Part shown: positions 1-8,042 of the stretch, one piece after another
Numbering within the stretch: position 1 is the first letter of the stretch
Layout: each line of letters opens with the position of its first letter
DNA from: Palsa-870 sp035937155
GTDB lineage: Bacteria > Chloroflexota > Dormibacteria > Dormibacterales > Dormibacteraceae
Reading direction: 5' to 3'
DNA length: 64,000 nt
NCBI GenBank assembly: GCA_035937155.1
Contig: DASYVJ010000036.1
Coordinates: 16,236 to 80,235 of the forward strand
Notes under the pieces: generated by a model
What the model was told of the DNA's origin: nothing
Seen by the model: the letters and a program-made list of their open reading frames with translations, nothing else
The model's database searches: none
Program-made: the position numbers and the translations under genes

Positions 1-651
1 ACCCATCGCGAGCAGGTCACGCGAGGTCAGCTGAAGCTGCTCCGCCGCCTCCACCTTGCGGCTGTTGTCGCGCCAGACGATCGATGCCGCCGCCTCGGGA
101 GAGGCGACCGAATAGATCGAGTTCTCAAGCATGATCACGCGGTCGGCGACGCCCATGCCAAGCGCACCGCCACTGCCACCCTCACCGATCACCGCCGCCA
201 CGATCGGCACGGGAATGCGGAACCACTCCATGATCGCATCGGCGATAGCGGCGGCGATGCCGCGCTCTTCCGCGCCGGCGCCCGGGTACGCGCCCGGCGT
301 GTCGATCAGGGAAACGATTGGAAACCCGAACTTCGCCGCGTGGTGGGCCAGGCGGATCGCCTTGCGATAACCCTCGGGATGCATCATGCCCCAGTTGCGG
401 GCCACCCTCTCCTTGAGGCTTCGACCCTTCTGATGTCCCAGAAACATGGTGGTCCGGCCGTGCCAGGTGCCGACGCCGCCAACCAGCGCCGGGTCGTCGG
501 CGGAGAGCCGATCGCCGTGCAGCTCGATGAAATCTGGAGCCAGCCTCCTGATGTAGTCGAGCGTGTACGGGCGCTCCTGGTGCCGGGCAAGCTCGATCAC
601 CTGCCAGACGCTGAGGGTCGATTCGTCAGGCTTGCGTCCGTGCCGCGTCAT
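1..651 (-). CDS. accA: acetyl-CoA carboxylase carboxyltransferase subunit alpha (partial, 3' end outside window)
   Basis: Alpha half of the carboxyltransferase that moves the carboxyl group from biotin to acetyl-CoA to make malonyl-CoA. The ATG at 651 overlaps the accD stop (ATGA) and the frame stays open for 217 codons to the window edge. Readable family blocks include TLDYIRR, FIELHGDR, the GHQKGR motif, MMHPEGYRKA, IDTPGAYPG and, near the edge, SPEAAASIVW. About two thirds of a normal AccA (about 320 residues) is visible. It is the last visible gene of the fab-acc operon and is translationally coupled to accD. Confidence 0.95.
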   Translation of the reverse strand, partial: MTRHGRKPDESTLSVWQVIELARHQERPYTLDYIRRLAPDFIELHGDRLSADDPALVGGVGTWHGRTTMFLGHQKGRSLKERVARNWGMMHPEGYRKAIRLAHHAAKFGFPIVSLIDTPGAYPGAGAEERGIAAAIADAIMEWFRIPVPIVAAVIGEGGSGGALGMGVADRVIMLENSIYSVASPEAAASIVWRDNSRKVEAAEQLQLTSRDLLAMG

Positions 652-1478
652 GGGTACATCTCGAGCAGGTGCGCCAGCAGGCGGCGCAGCTCAGTACGCG
701 GCACCACCAGGTCCACCTGCCCGTGGGCGAGCTGGAACTCAGCGCTCTGAAAACCCGGCGGCAGGTCGGCGTACGTCGCCTGCTTGATCACGCGCGGCCC
801 GGTGAACCCGATGGCCGCGTTCGGCTCTGCGATGTTGATGTCCGCCAGCAGCGCCAGTGAAGCCGCGGTGCCGCCAAACGTCGGATCGGTCAGCACTGAG
901 AAGTACGGCACTCCGGCGCTGTGCATCCGGCCGACAGCAGCGTTCACCTTGGCCATCTGCATCAACGCCAGCACGCCCTCCTGCATGCGGGCGCCGCCCG
1001 ACGCGGAGACCAAAACATAAGGAAGACCTGAAGTCGCCGCCTGCTCCATCCCGCGCGCCAAGCGCTCACCGGCGACGATCGACAGCGTTCCGCCGACGAA
1101 GCGGAAGTCGAAGGCGGCCAGCCAGATCGGGCGCCCGGCAAGCGTGCAGGTGCCGGTGCGCACGGCCTCGTTCAAGCCCTCCTCCATCAATTGGTCGACG
1201 ACCGCCTGGTATGGCTTGGGCACTTTCCAGTTCAGCAGGTCGTGAGATCGGATGTCGCCCCAGCGTTCCTGCCACGAGCTGCGATCCGCGATCAGGGCGA
1301 TCCAGGCGTCGGCGCCAAGACGGAAGTGATGGCCGCAGTCGCAGACATAGTTGTGCTTTCGCAGCGCCTCGGCGTCCAGACCGACGCCGCAGCCCGGGCA
1401 GTTGGTGGGCAGCGGGATCGCGGGCAGCTTGCTTCCCGCAATGCGAAGCTCGGTGGTCGGTTTGGCCAGCGCGCTCAC
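648..1478 (-). CDS. accD: acetyl-CoA carboxylase carboxyltransferase subunit beta
   Basis: Beta half of the carboxyltransferase, partner of AccA. I start it at the GTG at 1478, which overlaps the fabG stop (GTGA) and gives 276 residues; a longer reading to 1541 adds only a shadow-like basic stretch inside fabG. The crotonase-fold core is clear: VSASGGARMQEG, FGGTAASLA and GFTGPRVI. The N-terminal zinc ribbon is present, but its second knuckle reads C-D-C where AccD normally has C-x2-C, so it is one residue short. The DNA at 1330-1345 reads cleanly. Gene order and overlaps place it in the fab operon. Confidence 0.94.
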   Translation of the reverse strand: MSALAKPTTELRIAGSKLPAIPLPTNCPGCGVGLDAEALRKHNYVCDCGHHFRLGADAWIALIADRSSWQERWGDIRSHDLLNWKVPKPYQAVVDQLMEEGLNEAVRTGTCTLAGRPIWLAAFDFRFVGGTLSIVAGERLARGMEQAATSGLPYVLVSASGGARMQEGVLALMQMAKVNAAVGRMHSAGVPYFSVLTDPTFGGTAASLALLADINIAEPNAAIGFTGPRVIKQATYADLPPGFQSAEFQLAHGQVDLVVPRTELRRLLAHLLEMYP

Positions 1479-2203
1479 AGGGAGAGGCCGCCATCCACGG
1501 CGAGGACCTGGCCGGTGATGAACCCAGCGCGCTCGGAGCATAGAAATGCCACCGCCGCCGCAACGTCCTCAGCCGTTCCTTCGCGCTTGATCGGGGTCAG
1601 CTTGACCAGCTCGCCCACCATCTCGTCGGTCAGCGAGCCCTTGGTGAGCTCGGTCCGGACGTAGCCCGGAGCCACCGCGTTGCAGGTGATGTTGCGCGAC
1701 CCGTATTCACGCGCGACAGACTTGGTGAACCCGATGAGCCCGGCCTTGGCGGCGGCGTAGTTGGACTGGCCTGCGTTGCCGGTCAAACCGACGATCGATG
1801 AGATGTTGACGATGCGGCCCCAACGCGCTCGCATCATGCCGGACATGATGGCCGCGCGTGTCGTCGCGAAGGCGGACATGAGGTCCGTGCGGATCAGCTC
1901 TTCCCAGTCGGCCGGAGCCATCTGGATGAGGAGCTTGTCGCGCACTGCGCCGGCGTTGTTGACCAGGACATCCACACGACCGACCGCCTTGACCATCGCC
2001 TCGACCTGCGCCGGATCTCCTACGTCAGCCTGGTGTGCACTCGTGTTAGGCAATGAGGCCGCGGCGGCTTCTGCGGCGGTCTTATCCGATCGGTAGTTGA
2101 TGACCACTCGTGCGCCCATGGCGGCCAATCCCTGGCTGATCGCAAGGCCAATGCCCTTGCCACCGCCGGTGACGAGGGCGGTCTTGCCATCTAGCTCGCC
2201 CAT
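1475..2203 (-). CDS. fabG: 3-oxoacyl-ACP reductase
   Basis: NADPH-dependent reduction of 3-oxoacyl-ACP in the elongation cycle. At 242 residues it is a classical short-chain dehydrogenase: TGGGKGIG cofactor motif at residues 12-19, NNAG at 82-85, and catalytic Ser136, Tyr149 and Lys153 (YAAAK). The C-terminal GQVLAVDGGLSL is typical of FabG. It lies 4 nt after fabD and overlaps accD. The fab/acc setting favours FabG over other SDR enzymes. Confidence 0.95.
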   Translation of the reverse strand: MGELDGKTALVTGGGKGIGLAISQGLAAMGARVVINYRSDKTAAEAAAASLPNTSAHQADVGDPAQVEAMVKAVGRVDVLVNNAGAVRDKLLIQMAPADWEELIRTDLMSAFATTRAAIMSGMMRARWGRIVNISSIVGLTGNAGQSNYAAAKAGLIGFTKSVAREYGSRNITCNAVAPGYVRTELTKGSLTDEMVGELVKLTPIKREGTAEDVAAAVAFLCSERAGFITGQVLAVDGGLSL

Positions 2204-2207
2204 CTGC

Positions 2208-3161
2208 TCAGGCCGGGGTCGGGCCGGCGAAGTCGATGAACAGCTCTTCGGCGTTCCAGGTGTCGACGCCAGGAATGTGCTTCGCGGCGAGACTGGCCAG
2301 CACGCGGCCCGGCCCGAGCTCGACGACAGTCTTCACCTTCATTGCTCGCATCGACACCATGGTGCGCGCCCAGTCGACCTGGCGCAGCATCTGGAGCCGC
2401 AGCTCTTCCTGCAAGCTCGCCACCGTCCGGAGTGCCTCGCCCGAAGCGTTGGCGAGGATCGGGATCGAGGGCGCCTTGATCGGCAGCTTGTCGACGAGCT
2501 TGCGGAATGCGGCGGCGGCGGCTGCCATGAGCGGCGTGTGGGCCGCGAGCGGGATGGTCAGGATGAGCGCTCGTCGCGCGCCGGCGGCGAGAGCAAGCCT
2601 TTCGGCGTCCTGCACGGCCGCGATCTCGCCTGACAGTACGAACTGGACATCCGCATTGCGGTTGGCCACCCAGAGCTGGCCGTGGGCCGACGCCTGCTCA
2701 CGGATGCGTTCGACCTCCGCCTCCTCTAGACCAACGATGGCGATCATGCCGCCGGCCGCCTGGTCGCCAGCCGCCTGGGCCATGATCCGGCCGCGTTCCT
2801 TGACCAGCAGCAGCGCGGTCTCCCACGGGATCGAACCGGCGGCCGCAAGGGAGGCGATCTCACCCAGGCTGTGGCCGGCCGTCACGCTGACATTCTCGAA
2901 GCCGTAACTCTCGCGCCACACCTCATAAGCCGCCCAGCACACCGTCATCACGCACGGTTGGATGACGTCGGTGCGATTGAGCTCCTCGACCGGGCCCTCG
3001 AAGCAGAGCCTGCGCACCGGCATGTCGAGGACCTCTTCGGCACGCTCGAAGACGCGCCGCGCGGCGGGATATCGATCGTGCAGGTTCTGGCCCATGCCCG
3101 GCTTCTGCACGCCCTGGCCCGGAAACAGGAGTGCGATCGGACCGGTGAGCTTTACGCCCAT
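2208..3161 (-). CDS. fabD: malonyl-CoA:ACP transacylase
   Basis: Loads malonyl units onto ACP. The ATG at 3161 lies inside the end of fabH (10-nt overlap) and gives 317 residues, the usual FabD size. It opens with LLFPGQGVQKPGMG and has the nucleophile elbow GHSLGE with Ser98; the His in AAHTPLM fits the catalytic histidine and VVELGPGRVL is near the end. A longer in-frame reading upstream to 3806 is antisense-like filler through fabH and was discarded. Confidence 0.95.
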   Translation of the reverse strand: MGVKLTGPIALLFPGQGVQKPGMGQNLHDRYPAARRVFERAEEVLDMPVRRLCFEGPVEELNRTDVIQPCVMTVCWAAYEVWRESYGFENVSVTAGHSLGEIASLAAAGSIPWETALLLVKERGRIMAQAAGDQAAGGMIAIVGLEEAEVERIREQASAHGQLWVANRNADVQFVLSGEIAAVQDAERLALAAGARRALILTIPLAAHTPLMAAAAAAFRKLVDKLPIKAPSIPILANASGEALRTVASLQEELRLQMLRQVDWARTMVSMRAMKVKTVVELGPGRVLASLAAKHIPGVDTWNAEELFIDFAGPTPA

Positions 3162-4189
3162 TTGAGCAAGCAAGAACCCCACGTCAGGCCGGAGCCGAAC
3201 CCGGCCAGCAGCACGTGGTCGCCGCTCTTGACCCTTCCTTTGCGGATCGCCTCTTCCAGCGCCAGCGGGATCGAAGCGCTCGATGTGTTGCCATACTCGT
3301 CGATGTTGATCGCGACGCGATCGAGCGGCAGGCCGATACGCCGCGCCGCAGCGTCGATGATCCGGAAGTTGGCCTGGTGAGGGACCCAGAGGTCGATGTC
3401 TTCCAGCGCCACGCCCGCGGCGTTGCAGACCTCGTTCGCCTGACGGATGAAGATGTCGACCGCGAACTTGAAGACGTCCGGTCCGACCATCTCGATGTAC
3501 GGGTGCGGGTCCTTCGCCGCATACGCGCCCTTCTCGATGTTGCCGCACGTCACCTGCGCGTAGCCGCGGCCGTCCGCGCCAAGACACCAGCTGAGAAAAC
3601 CGGCGCCCTTGGGGGCCGGCCGAACGACTGCAGCGCCTGCGCCGTCGCCGAAGATGACGGCCGTGCCGCGGTTCGAGTAGTCGAGCATGCGCGATAGCAC
3701 TTCGGCGCCGATGACCAGTACGTTGTCGGCTCGCTCGGTCGCGATAAACGAATCCGCAACCGACAGCCCGTACATGAAGCTGGTGCATGCGGCGAGCAGG
3801 TCCCACGCGACCGCCCCGGGAGCGTCCAGCTCGTCCTGGAGGCGAGCCGCAATGGATGGGAATGGACCGTCCGGCGACGACGTCCCAACCAGGATCATGT
3901 CGAGGTCATTGGCGGTGATGCCCGCGGCGTCGAGGGCACTTCGCGCGGCTTTGGTCGCGAGCTCGAGAGTGGTCGTCCCCGGCTCGGCGATGTGCCGCCG
4001 GTGAATCCCCGTGCGCTCGGTGATCCACTTGTCCGACGTGTCCATCATCTTTTCGAGATCGAAGTTCGTGATGACCTTCTCGGGCGCGTAAATGCCGACG
4101 CCAGCGATTGCGCTCGGCCGGCCCTTGGCCTTGAAGGAACGAAGGGGTAGAGCGTCGGAACGCGTTCGATACGCGGTGGTTATCGCCAT
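3152..4189 (-). CDS. fabH: 3-oxoacyl-ACP synthase III
   Basis: Starts fatty-acid synthesis by condensing an acyl-CoA primer with malonyl-ACP. The 345-residue protein has the Cys-His-Asn triad: Cys135 in LLAACTSF, His in WVPHQANFRI and Asn in EYGNTSSAS. About 24 residues precede the usual start of the fold (SAIAGVGIYAPEK); the first ATG is kept because it lies only 5 nt from the acpP stop. It is followed by overlapping fabD. Confidence 0.95.
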   Translation of the reverse strand: MAITTAYRTRSDALPLRSFKAKGRPSAIAGVGIYAPEKVITNFDLEKMMDTSDKWITERTGIHRRHIAEPGTTTLELATKAARSALDAAGITANDLDMILVGTSSPDGPFPSIAARLQDELDAPGAVAWDLLAACTSFMYGLSVADSFIATERADNVLVIGAEVLSRMLDYSNRGTAVIFGDGAGAAVVRPAPKGAGFLSWCLGADGRGYAQVTCGNIEKGAYAAKDPHPYIEMVGPDVFKFAVDIFIRQANEVCNAAGVALEDIDLWVPHQANFRIIDAAARRIGLPLDRVAINIDEYGNTSSASIPLALEEAIRKGRVKSGDHVLLAGFGSGLTWGSCLLKWA

Positions 4190-4194
4190 GTCAT

Positions 4195-4458
4195 CTACGC
4201 CTCCAGCCGCTCGGCGGTCTTCTGCTCCAAGAACTTCCAGAGGTCGCCAATCAGCTTCATTTTTTCGAGCTCCTCTTCAGGGAGCTCCACGTCGTACTTA
4301 TCCTCGACGGCAGCGATCAGCTCTACGAGGTCGAGCGAGTCGGCCGCGAGGTCTTTGGCGAAGCTCTTGTCGAGCTGCACCTGATCGGGCTCGATGCCCA
4401 GGATCTCAGCCGCAAGATCCTGCAGTTCCTTGAAATCGAGTTGGGTTGCCATTGGCAA
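4195..4458 (-). CDS. acpP: acyl carrier protein
   Basis: Carrier of growing acyl chains on phosphopantetheine. At 87 residues it is small and acidic, with the modification site in ADSLDL (Ser41). It sits between fabF (5 nt upstream) and fabH (5 nt downstream), as in many fab operons. A second in-frame ATG two codons downstream could also serve as start. Confidence 0.96.
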   Translation of the reverse strand: MPMATQLDFKELQDLAAEILGIEPDQVQLDKSFAKDLAADSLDLVELIAAVEDKYDVELPEEELEKMKLIGDLWKFLEQKTAERLEA

Positions 4459-4463
4459 TACTC

Positions 4464-5723
4464 CTAGTTGGCCTCAGGGCCTTTGATGACGAGCGTCGCG
4501 TTGTGGCCGCCAAAGCCAAACGAGTTCGAGACGGCAACCTTGAAGTCAGCCTTTCGGGCCTTGTTGGGGACGTAGTCCAGGTCGCACTCCGGGTCGGGGT
4601 CGTCAAGGTTGATGGTCGGCGGCAAAAGGCCGCGGTCGAGAGCAAGCACGCACGCGGCCGCCTCGATGGCGCCGGCGGCGCCTAGCAGGTGACCGTGCAC
4701 CGACTTGGTCGAGCTGACGGCGAGCTTGTATGCGTGGTCGCCGAAGACGGCTTTGATCGCTTTCGTCTCGGCGACATCTCCGAGCTTGGTCGAGGTTCCG
4801 TGCGCATTGATGTAGCCGACGTCGGTCAGCTCGACACCGCTCTTCTCGAGCGCGCGACGCATGGCTCGAATGGCGCCTTTGCCCTCCGGCTGCGGCGCGG
4901 TGAAGTGATACATGTCGGCGCTCGCGCCGTAACCGGCGATCTCCGCGAAGATCTTCGCGCCGCGCTTCTTCGCGTGATCCATCTCCTCCAGCACCAGCAT
5001 CACCGAGCCCTCGCTCATGACGAACCCGTCGCGGTTGAGGTCAAACGGCCGGCAGGCTTTCTCCGGCTCTTCGTTCCTCTCGCTGACGGCCTTGATCTGG
5101 CTGAAGGCGCCCATCGTGAGCGGGGTGATGGTGGCTTCCGAGCCACCCGCGAGCATCGCGACCGCGTCGCCGCGCTTGATGATCTCCGAGGCTTCGCCGA
5201 TGCCGTGAGAGCCGGACGCGCAAGCGCTGACGATGGCGTAGTTCGGACCGCCCGCGTGCGTGTGGATCGCGACGATACCTGCCGCCATATCCGCGATCAT
5301 CATCGGGACCGTGAAGGGGCTGATCCGCTTCGGCCCGCGCTCCATCAGCTGGGTATGGCTCTTCTCGATTTCTTCCATTCCACCGATGCCGGAGCTGACA
5401 ATCACGCCGACGTCGTCGGGATCCATCTCGCCGGGGACGAGCCCCGACTGCGCCAGCGCCTGCTTGGAGGCCGCCAGCGCGAACTGGCAGTAACGCCCGA
5501 TGTGGCGGGCGGTCTTGCGATCCATGTAATCCTCGGGATTGAACCCCTTGACCTCGCCCGCGATCTTGCAATCGAAGATTGTCGTGTCGAAATGCGTGAT
5601 CCGGCCAATTCCCGAGACGCCCTCGATCATGTTTGACCAAACGGTCTCGACGTCATTGCCGATCGGAGTGATGAAGCCCATGCCGGTGACGGCCACGCGA
5701 CGACCGTTGGAGTTAGATGTCAT
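4464..5723 (-). CDS. fabF: 3-oxoacyl-ACP synthase II
   Basis: Elongating condensing enzyme. At 419 residues it has Cys168 in SACASGSHG and the two active-site histidines in NAHGTST and VHGHLLGAAGA; the C-terminal NSFGFGGHNA is typical. A TATGCT box ends 6 nt before the ATG, which would suit a leaderless transcript. The 105-nt gap to the regulator holds a 13-bp palindrome, so the structural operon may have its own promoter here. Confidence 0.95.
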   Translation of the reverse strand: MTSNSNGRRVAVTGMGFITPIGNDVETVWSNMIEGVSGIGRITHFDTTIFDCKIAGEVKGFNPEDYMDRKTARHIGRYCQFALAASKQALAQSGLVPGEMDPDDVGVIVSSGIGGMEEIEKSHTQLMERGPKRISPFTVPMMIADMAAGIVAIHTHAGGPNYAIVSACASGSHGIGEASEIIKRGDAVAMLAGGSEATITPLTMGAFSQIKAVSERNEEPEKACRPFDLNRDGFVMSEGSVMLVLEEMDHAKKRGAKIFAEIAGYGASADMYHFTAPQPEGKGAIRAMRRALEKSGVELTDVGYINAHGTSTKLGDVAETKAIKAVFGDHAYKLAVSSTKSVHGHLLGAAGAIEAAACVLALDRGLLPPTINLDDPDPECDLDYVPNKARKADFKVAVSNSFGFGGHNATLVIKGPEAN

Positions 5724-5791
5724 TGGCCAAGCATACGGACGCCAGGGCCAATTGACACTGGCGCTGAGTGGGAAAACAGGCCTTAATGCTT

Positions 5792-5804
5792 GGACACGGT
5801 GTCC
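5792..5804. promoter_or_regulatory. 13-bp palindrome, candidate operator of the fab operon
   Basis: GGACAC-G-GTGTCC is a perfect dyad with one central base, in the only sizeable gap of the fab operon (5724-5828). It lies about 70 nt upstream of the fabF start and just after the regulator gene. Position and symmetry suggest a binding site for the adjacent PucR-type regulator. This is inference; no consensus for that family was used. Confidence 0.45.
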
Positions 5805-5828
5805 TAATCAGCCGTCAAGAACAGTTGC

Positions 5829-7118
5829 TTAGAGCAGCTTCCGGATCTCCAGAGCGAGTTGCAGCCGCGAGCGCGTCGCCGGCACTTCGAGATCGCCGCC
5901 CATCAGCTCGTGAAGCTTGTCCAGCCGGTAGAGGACGGTGTGCCGGTGCAGCCCCAGAGCCGCAGCCGCGTCCTTGACCGAGCCACGCACGAGGTATGCC
6001 TCGAGGGTTTCCAGGAGCTGCCCACGGTTGCGCACCTTGGCATCCATGAGGCGGCCGAGGTTGTGGGCCACAAAACGCTCAGCCAGTCGCGGGTTCTGGG
6101 TCAGCACGAGGTGGGGGATGAGCTCGTCGTGGCGGTGCACCACAGCTTCAGGTCGGAGCTTCCGACCCGCCTCGAGGGCCTGCTGTGCCTCGAGGTAGGA
6201 GCGCGAGATGCCGCGCAAGCCTGGGTGATAGCCGCCGATTCCAGCGCGCACCCGTGCACGCGCCGTCCCCGAGCGCTTCACTGCCTCGTCCTGGAGCTGG
6301 GTTACGAACTCACCGGCCGCATCCGCGTTCGCCACCGATTCGGCGGGCCAGAGCACGACCAGCGTGCTCGGGTCGGTCGCGTGGTGAATCGCGCCCCGCG
6401 GCACCTCCAGCGAGGCTGCCACCTCGGCCAGGGCTTGACCTCCCCGCTCGCCGTCGCGGTTGCCGACGACGAGCTTGCACACCGCCACGACGTAGCCGGT
6501 GGGGACGATCGGCATGTTGAGCGCGAGCGCTTGTTTCTGCAGCTCGAGCTCCGAGTCGAAGTTGTCGCTGATCAGGGCATGGAAAAGGCGCGCATGCGCG
6601 CGCGTTCCGCGCTGCATGTGCTGCTCGCGAGCGTGCAGATAGGTCTTGGTGACCTCAGCCGCCACCTGGTCCAGCGCCGCGAACACATAGTTCGCGGTGA
6701 CCATGATGGCCTCGGGCGTCGCCTCGGGATGCCCCCGCCACGCGCGCAGGATTTCGTCCCACGCGACGCGCGCCGCGATGCGATAGGCGTTGAGGATGGG
6801 CTCGACCGACTGGCTGCTGCGCGCCTGGAGAATGCCGAGCTGGGCGACTCGGCGGAGCTCTTCGTTCGTAGCGGGGCGTGCTTCGCGGGCGGTCGCGAGG
6901 AAGAGGTCCAGGCCGGCCTCGCAGGAGCGAGCGATTGCTGAGCGCTGCGGGGGCACGCCTGTCGAGTCGTCCCAGCGCACCAGGCTGACGACCGCTCGGG
7001 CCATGTGGCGGGCCATGCCGGCCCGGCGTCCATCCAGCTCCGCGATAAGGGCGGCCGGGAGCGTAGGAGCTACCTTGGCCGGTTTGGCCGGTTTGGACTT
7101 GATGGCCACATTTGCCAT
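5829..7118 (-). CDS. PucR/CdaR-type transcriptional regulator, FasR-like by context
   Basis: DNA-binding regulator of 429 residues. The C-terminal helix-turn-helix of the PucR family is plain: ETLEAYLVRGSVKDAAAALGLHRHTVLYRLDKL at about residues 365-400, followed by the typical LQLALEIRKLL end. The middle resembles the GGDEF-like region of CdaR/PucR proteins (RVRAGIGGYHPGLRGISRSY). It lies directly upstream of fabF-acpP-fabH-fabD on the same strand. In Streptomyces the activator FasR holds the equivalent place beside fabDHPF and, from memory, is of the same class. The ligand is unknown; an acyl-CoA or malonyl-CoA signal is only a guess. Confidence 0.85.
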   Translation of the reverse strand: MANVAIKSKPAKPAKVAPTLPAALIAELDGRRAGMARHMARAVVSLVRWDDSTGVPPQRSAIARSCEAGLDLFLATAREARPATNEELRRVAQLGILQARSSQSVEPILNAYRIAARVAWDEILRAWRGHPEATPEAIMVTANYVFAALDQVAAEVTKTYLHAREQHMQRGTRAHARLFHALISDNFDSELELQKQALALNMPIVPTGYVVAVCKLVVGNRDGERGGQALAEVAASLEVPRGAIHHATDPSTLVVLWPAESVANADAAGEFVTQLQDEAVKRSGTARARVRAGIGGYHPGLRGISRSYLEAQQALEAGRKLRPEAVVHRHDELIPHLVLTQNPRLAERFVAHNLGRLMDAKVRNRGQLLETLEAYLVRGSVKDAAAALGLHRHTVLYRLDKLHELMGGDLEVPATRSRLQLALEIRKLL

Positions 7119-7125
7119 GGGCCTG

Positions 7126-7131
7126 ACTATA
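7126..7131 (-). promoter_or_regulatory. -10 box of the PucR-type regulator (leaderless start)
   Basis: On the minus strand TATAGT is followed by 7 nt and then the regulator's ATG. This spacing puts transcription start at or beside the A of the ATG, so the mRNA would lack a leader. No convincing -35 box was seen. Confidence 0.5.
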
Positions 7132-7200
7132 CGGGCAGTTATATCTTTAGGACTCCGGGTCTAGGCCAGAGGAGATCCCCCATCCGGCGCTTGGGCGCCG

Positions 7201-7268
7201 ACTTCCCCGGCAAGCGGGGAAGTAGAACCCCCGTGTCCGCTCGCCGACTTCCCCGGCAGGCGGGGAAG
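7201..7268. repeat. two copies of a palindromic repeat (REP-like), probable terminator region
   Basis: Two nearly identical stem-loops lie 46 nt apart. Copy one (7201-7223) is ACTTCCCCG-GCAAG-CGGGGAAGT; copy two (7248-7268) is CTTCCCCG-GCAGG-CGGGGAAG. Both are preceded by CGCCG. They follow the dienelactone hydrolase stop and precede the regulator promoter, so they may end transcription of the hydrolase. No T-run follows. Confidence 0.7.
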
Positions 7269-7271
7269 CAA

Positions 7272-8012
7272 TCAGCTGGGCTTCTTGACGAAGGCCAGCA
7301 TGCGGCGCCATGCGTCGTCGCAGGCGTCCTTCCACTGGTCAAAGGTTCGGTCGAAGAAGCTGTGCGGCGCTCCTTCATAGATTTGCATCTCGTGAGGCAC
7401 CTTCGCTTCGGTGAGCTTCTTGTCGAACTCGTGGAATGCTTCCTGAGGCGTCGCGGCGTCGGCGCCAGCCAGGAGAAGCAGCAGTGGCGCCTTCATCCTG
7501 GAGATGAAAGGTTCGCTGCGCGGTGGCCGCCCGTAAAAGCCGATCGCCCCGTCGAGGCCAGGTTGGGAGGCGGACTGGTTCCAGGAGCTCGAGCCGCCGA
7601 AGCAGAAGCCCACTGTGAACACCGACTTGACCGCCCCGCCGTCCTTCGACTTCAGGTACTCGATCGCCGCCGCCACATCCTTGGCGATGTCCTCTTGCGT
7701 CGTCTTCTCGAGATGCGGTGCGTACTCGAAACTATCGCTCCGGTCGCCAATGCCTGCTGTGCGGCCGAAGTAGTCGATCGCCACCGCATCGATGCCCGCC
7801 TCGGCAAACCGCTGCGCGAGCTCCTTATAAAACTGATGCAGCCCGCGCACGTCTGGCATCACCACCATGCCGGACCCAGTCGCCTTCTCGGCTCGGGCAA
7901 AGTAGGCTGCGAACTTCGTGCCGTCGGATGAGGTAAGGACCACCTCACCCTGGTCGGAAGCAGCACCGCTGATCGGGGGCAGGGGCACGCGAGCGTCATC
8001 TGAATAGCACAT
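7272..8012 (-). CDS. dienelactone hydrolase family protein
   Basis: Alpha/beta hydrolase of 246 residues (ATG at 8012). The Cys nucleophile lies in GFCFGG, where the family uses Cys instead of Ser. The acid is likely the Asp in LAGADAATP and the His is in GAPHSFFDR. The N-terminal part carries GMVVMPDVRGLHQFY. The substrate is unknown; in this family it is an enol-lactone or another small ester. Upstream in-frame codons to 8120 overlap the divergent DinB-like gene and were not used. Confidence 0.88.
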   Translation of the reverse strand: MCYSDDARVPLPPISGAASDQGEVVLTSSDGTKFAAYFARAEKATGSGMVVMPDVRGLHQFYKELAQRFAEAGIDAVAIDYFGRTAGIGDRSDSFEYAPHLEKTTQEDIAKDVAAAIEYLKSKDGGAVKSVFTVGFCFGGSSSWNQSASQPGLDGAIGFYGRPPRSEPFISRMKAPLLLLLAGADAATPQEAFHEFDKKLTEAKVPHEMQIYEGAPHSFFDRTFDQWKDACDDAWRRMLAFVKKPS

Positions 8013-8042
8013 GCACCGATTCTGCAATAGATTGTTGGCGTC

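Noticed and set aside
7201..7268. CRISPR-like array from the two direct repeats
   Set aside because: Only two units, short internally palindromic repeats with no spacer series and no cas genes.
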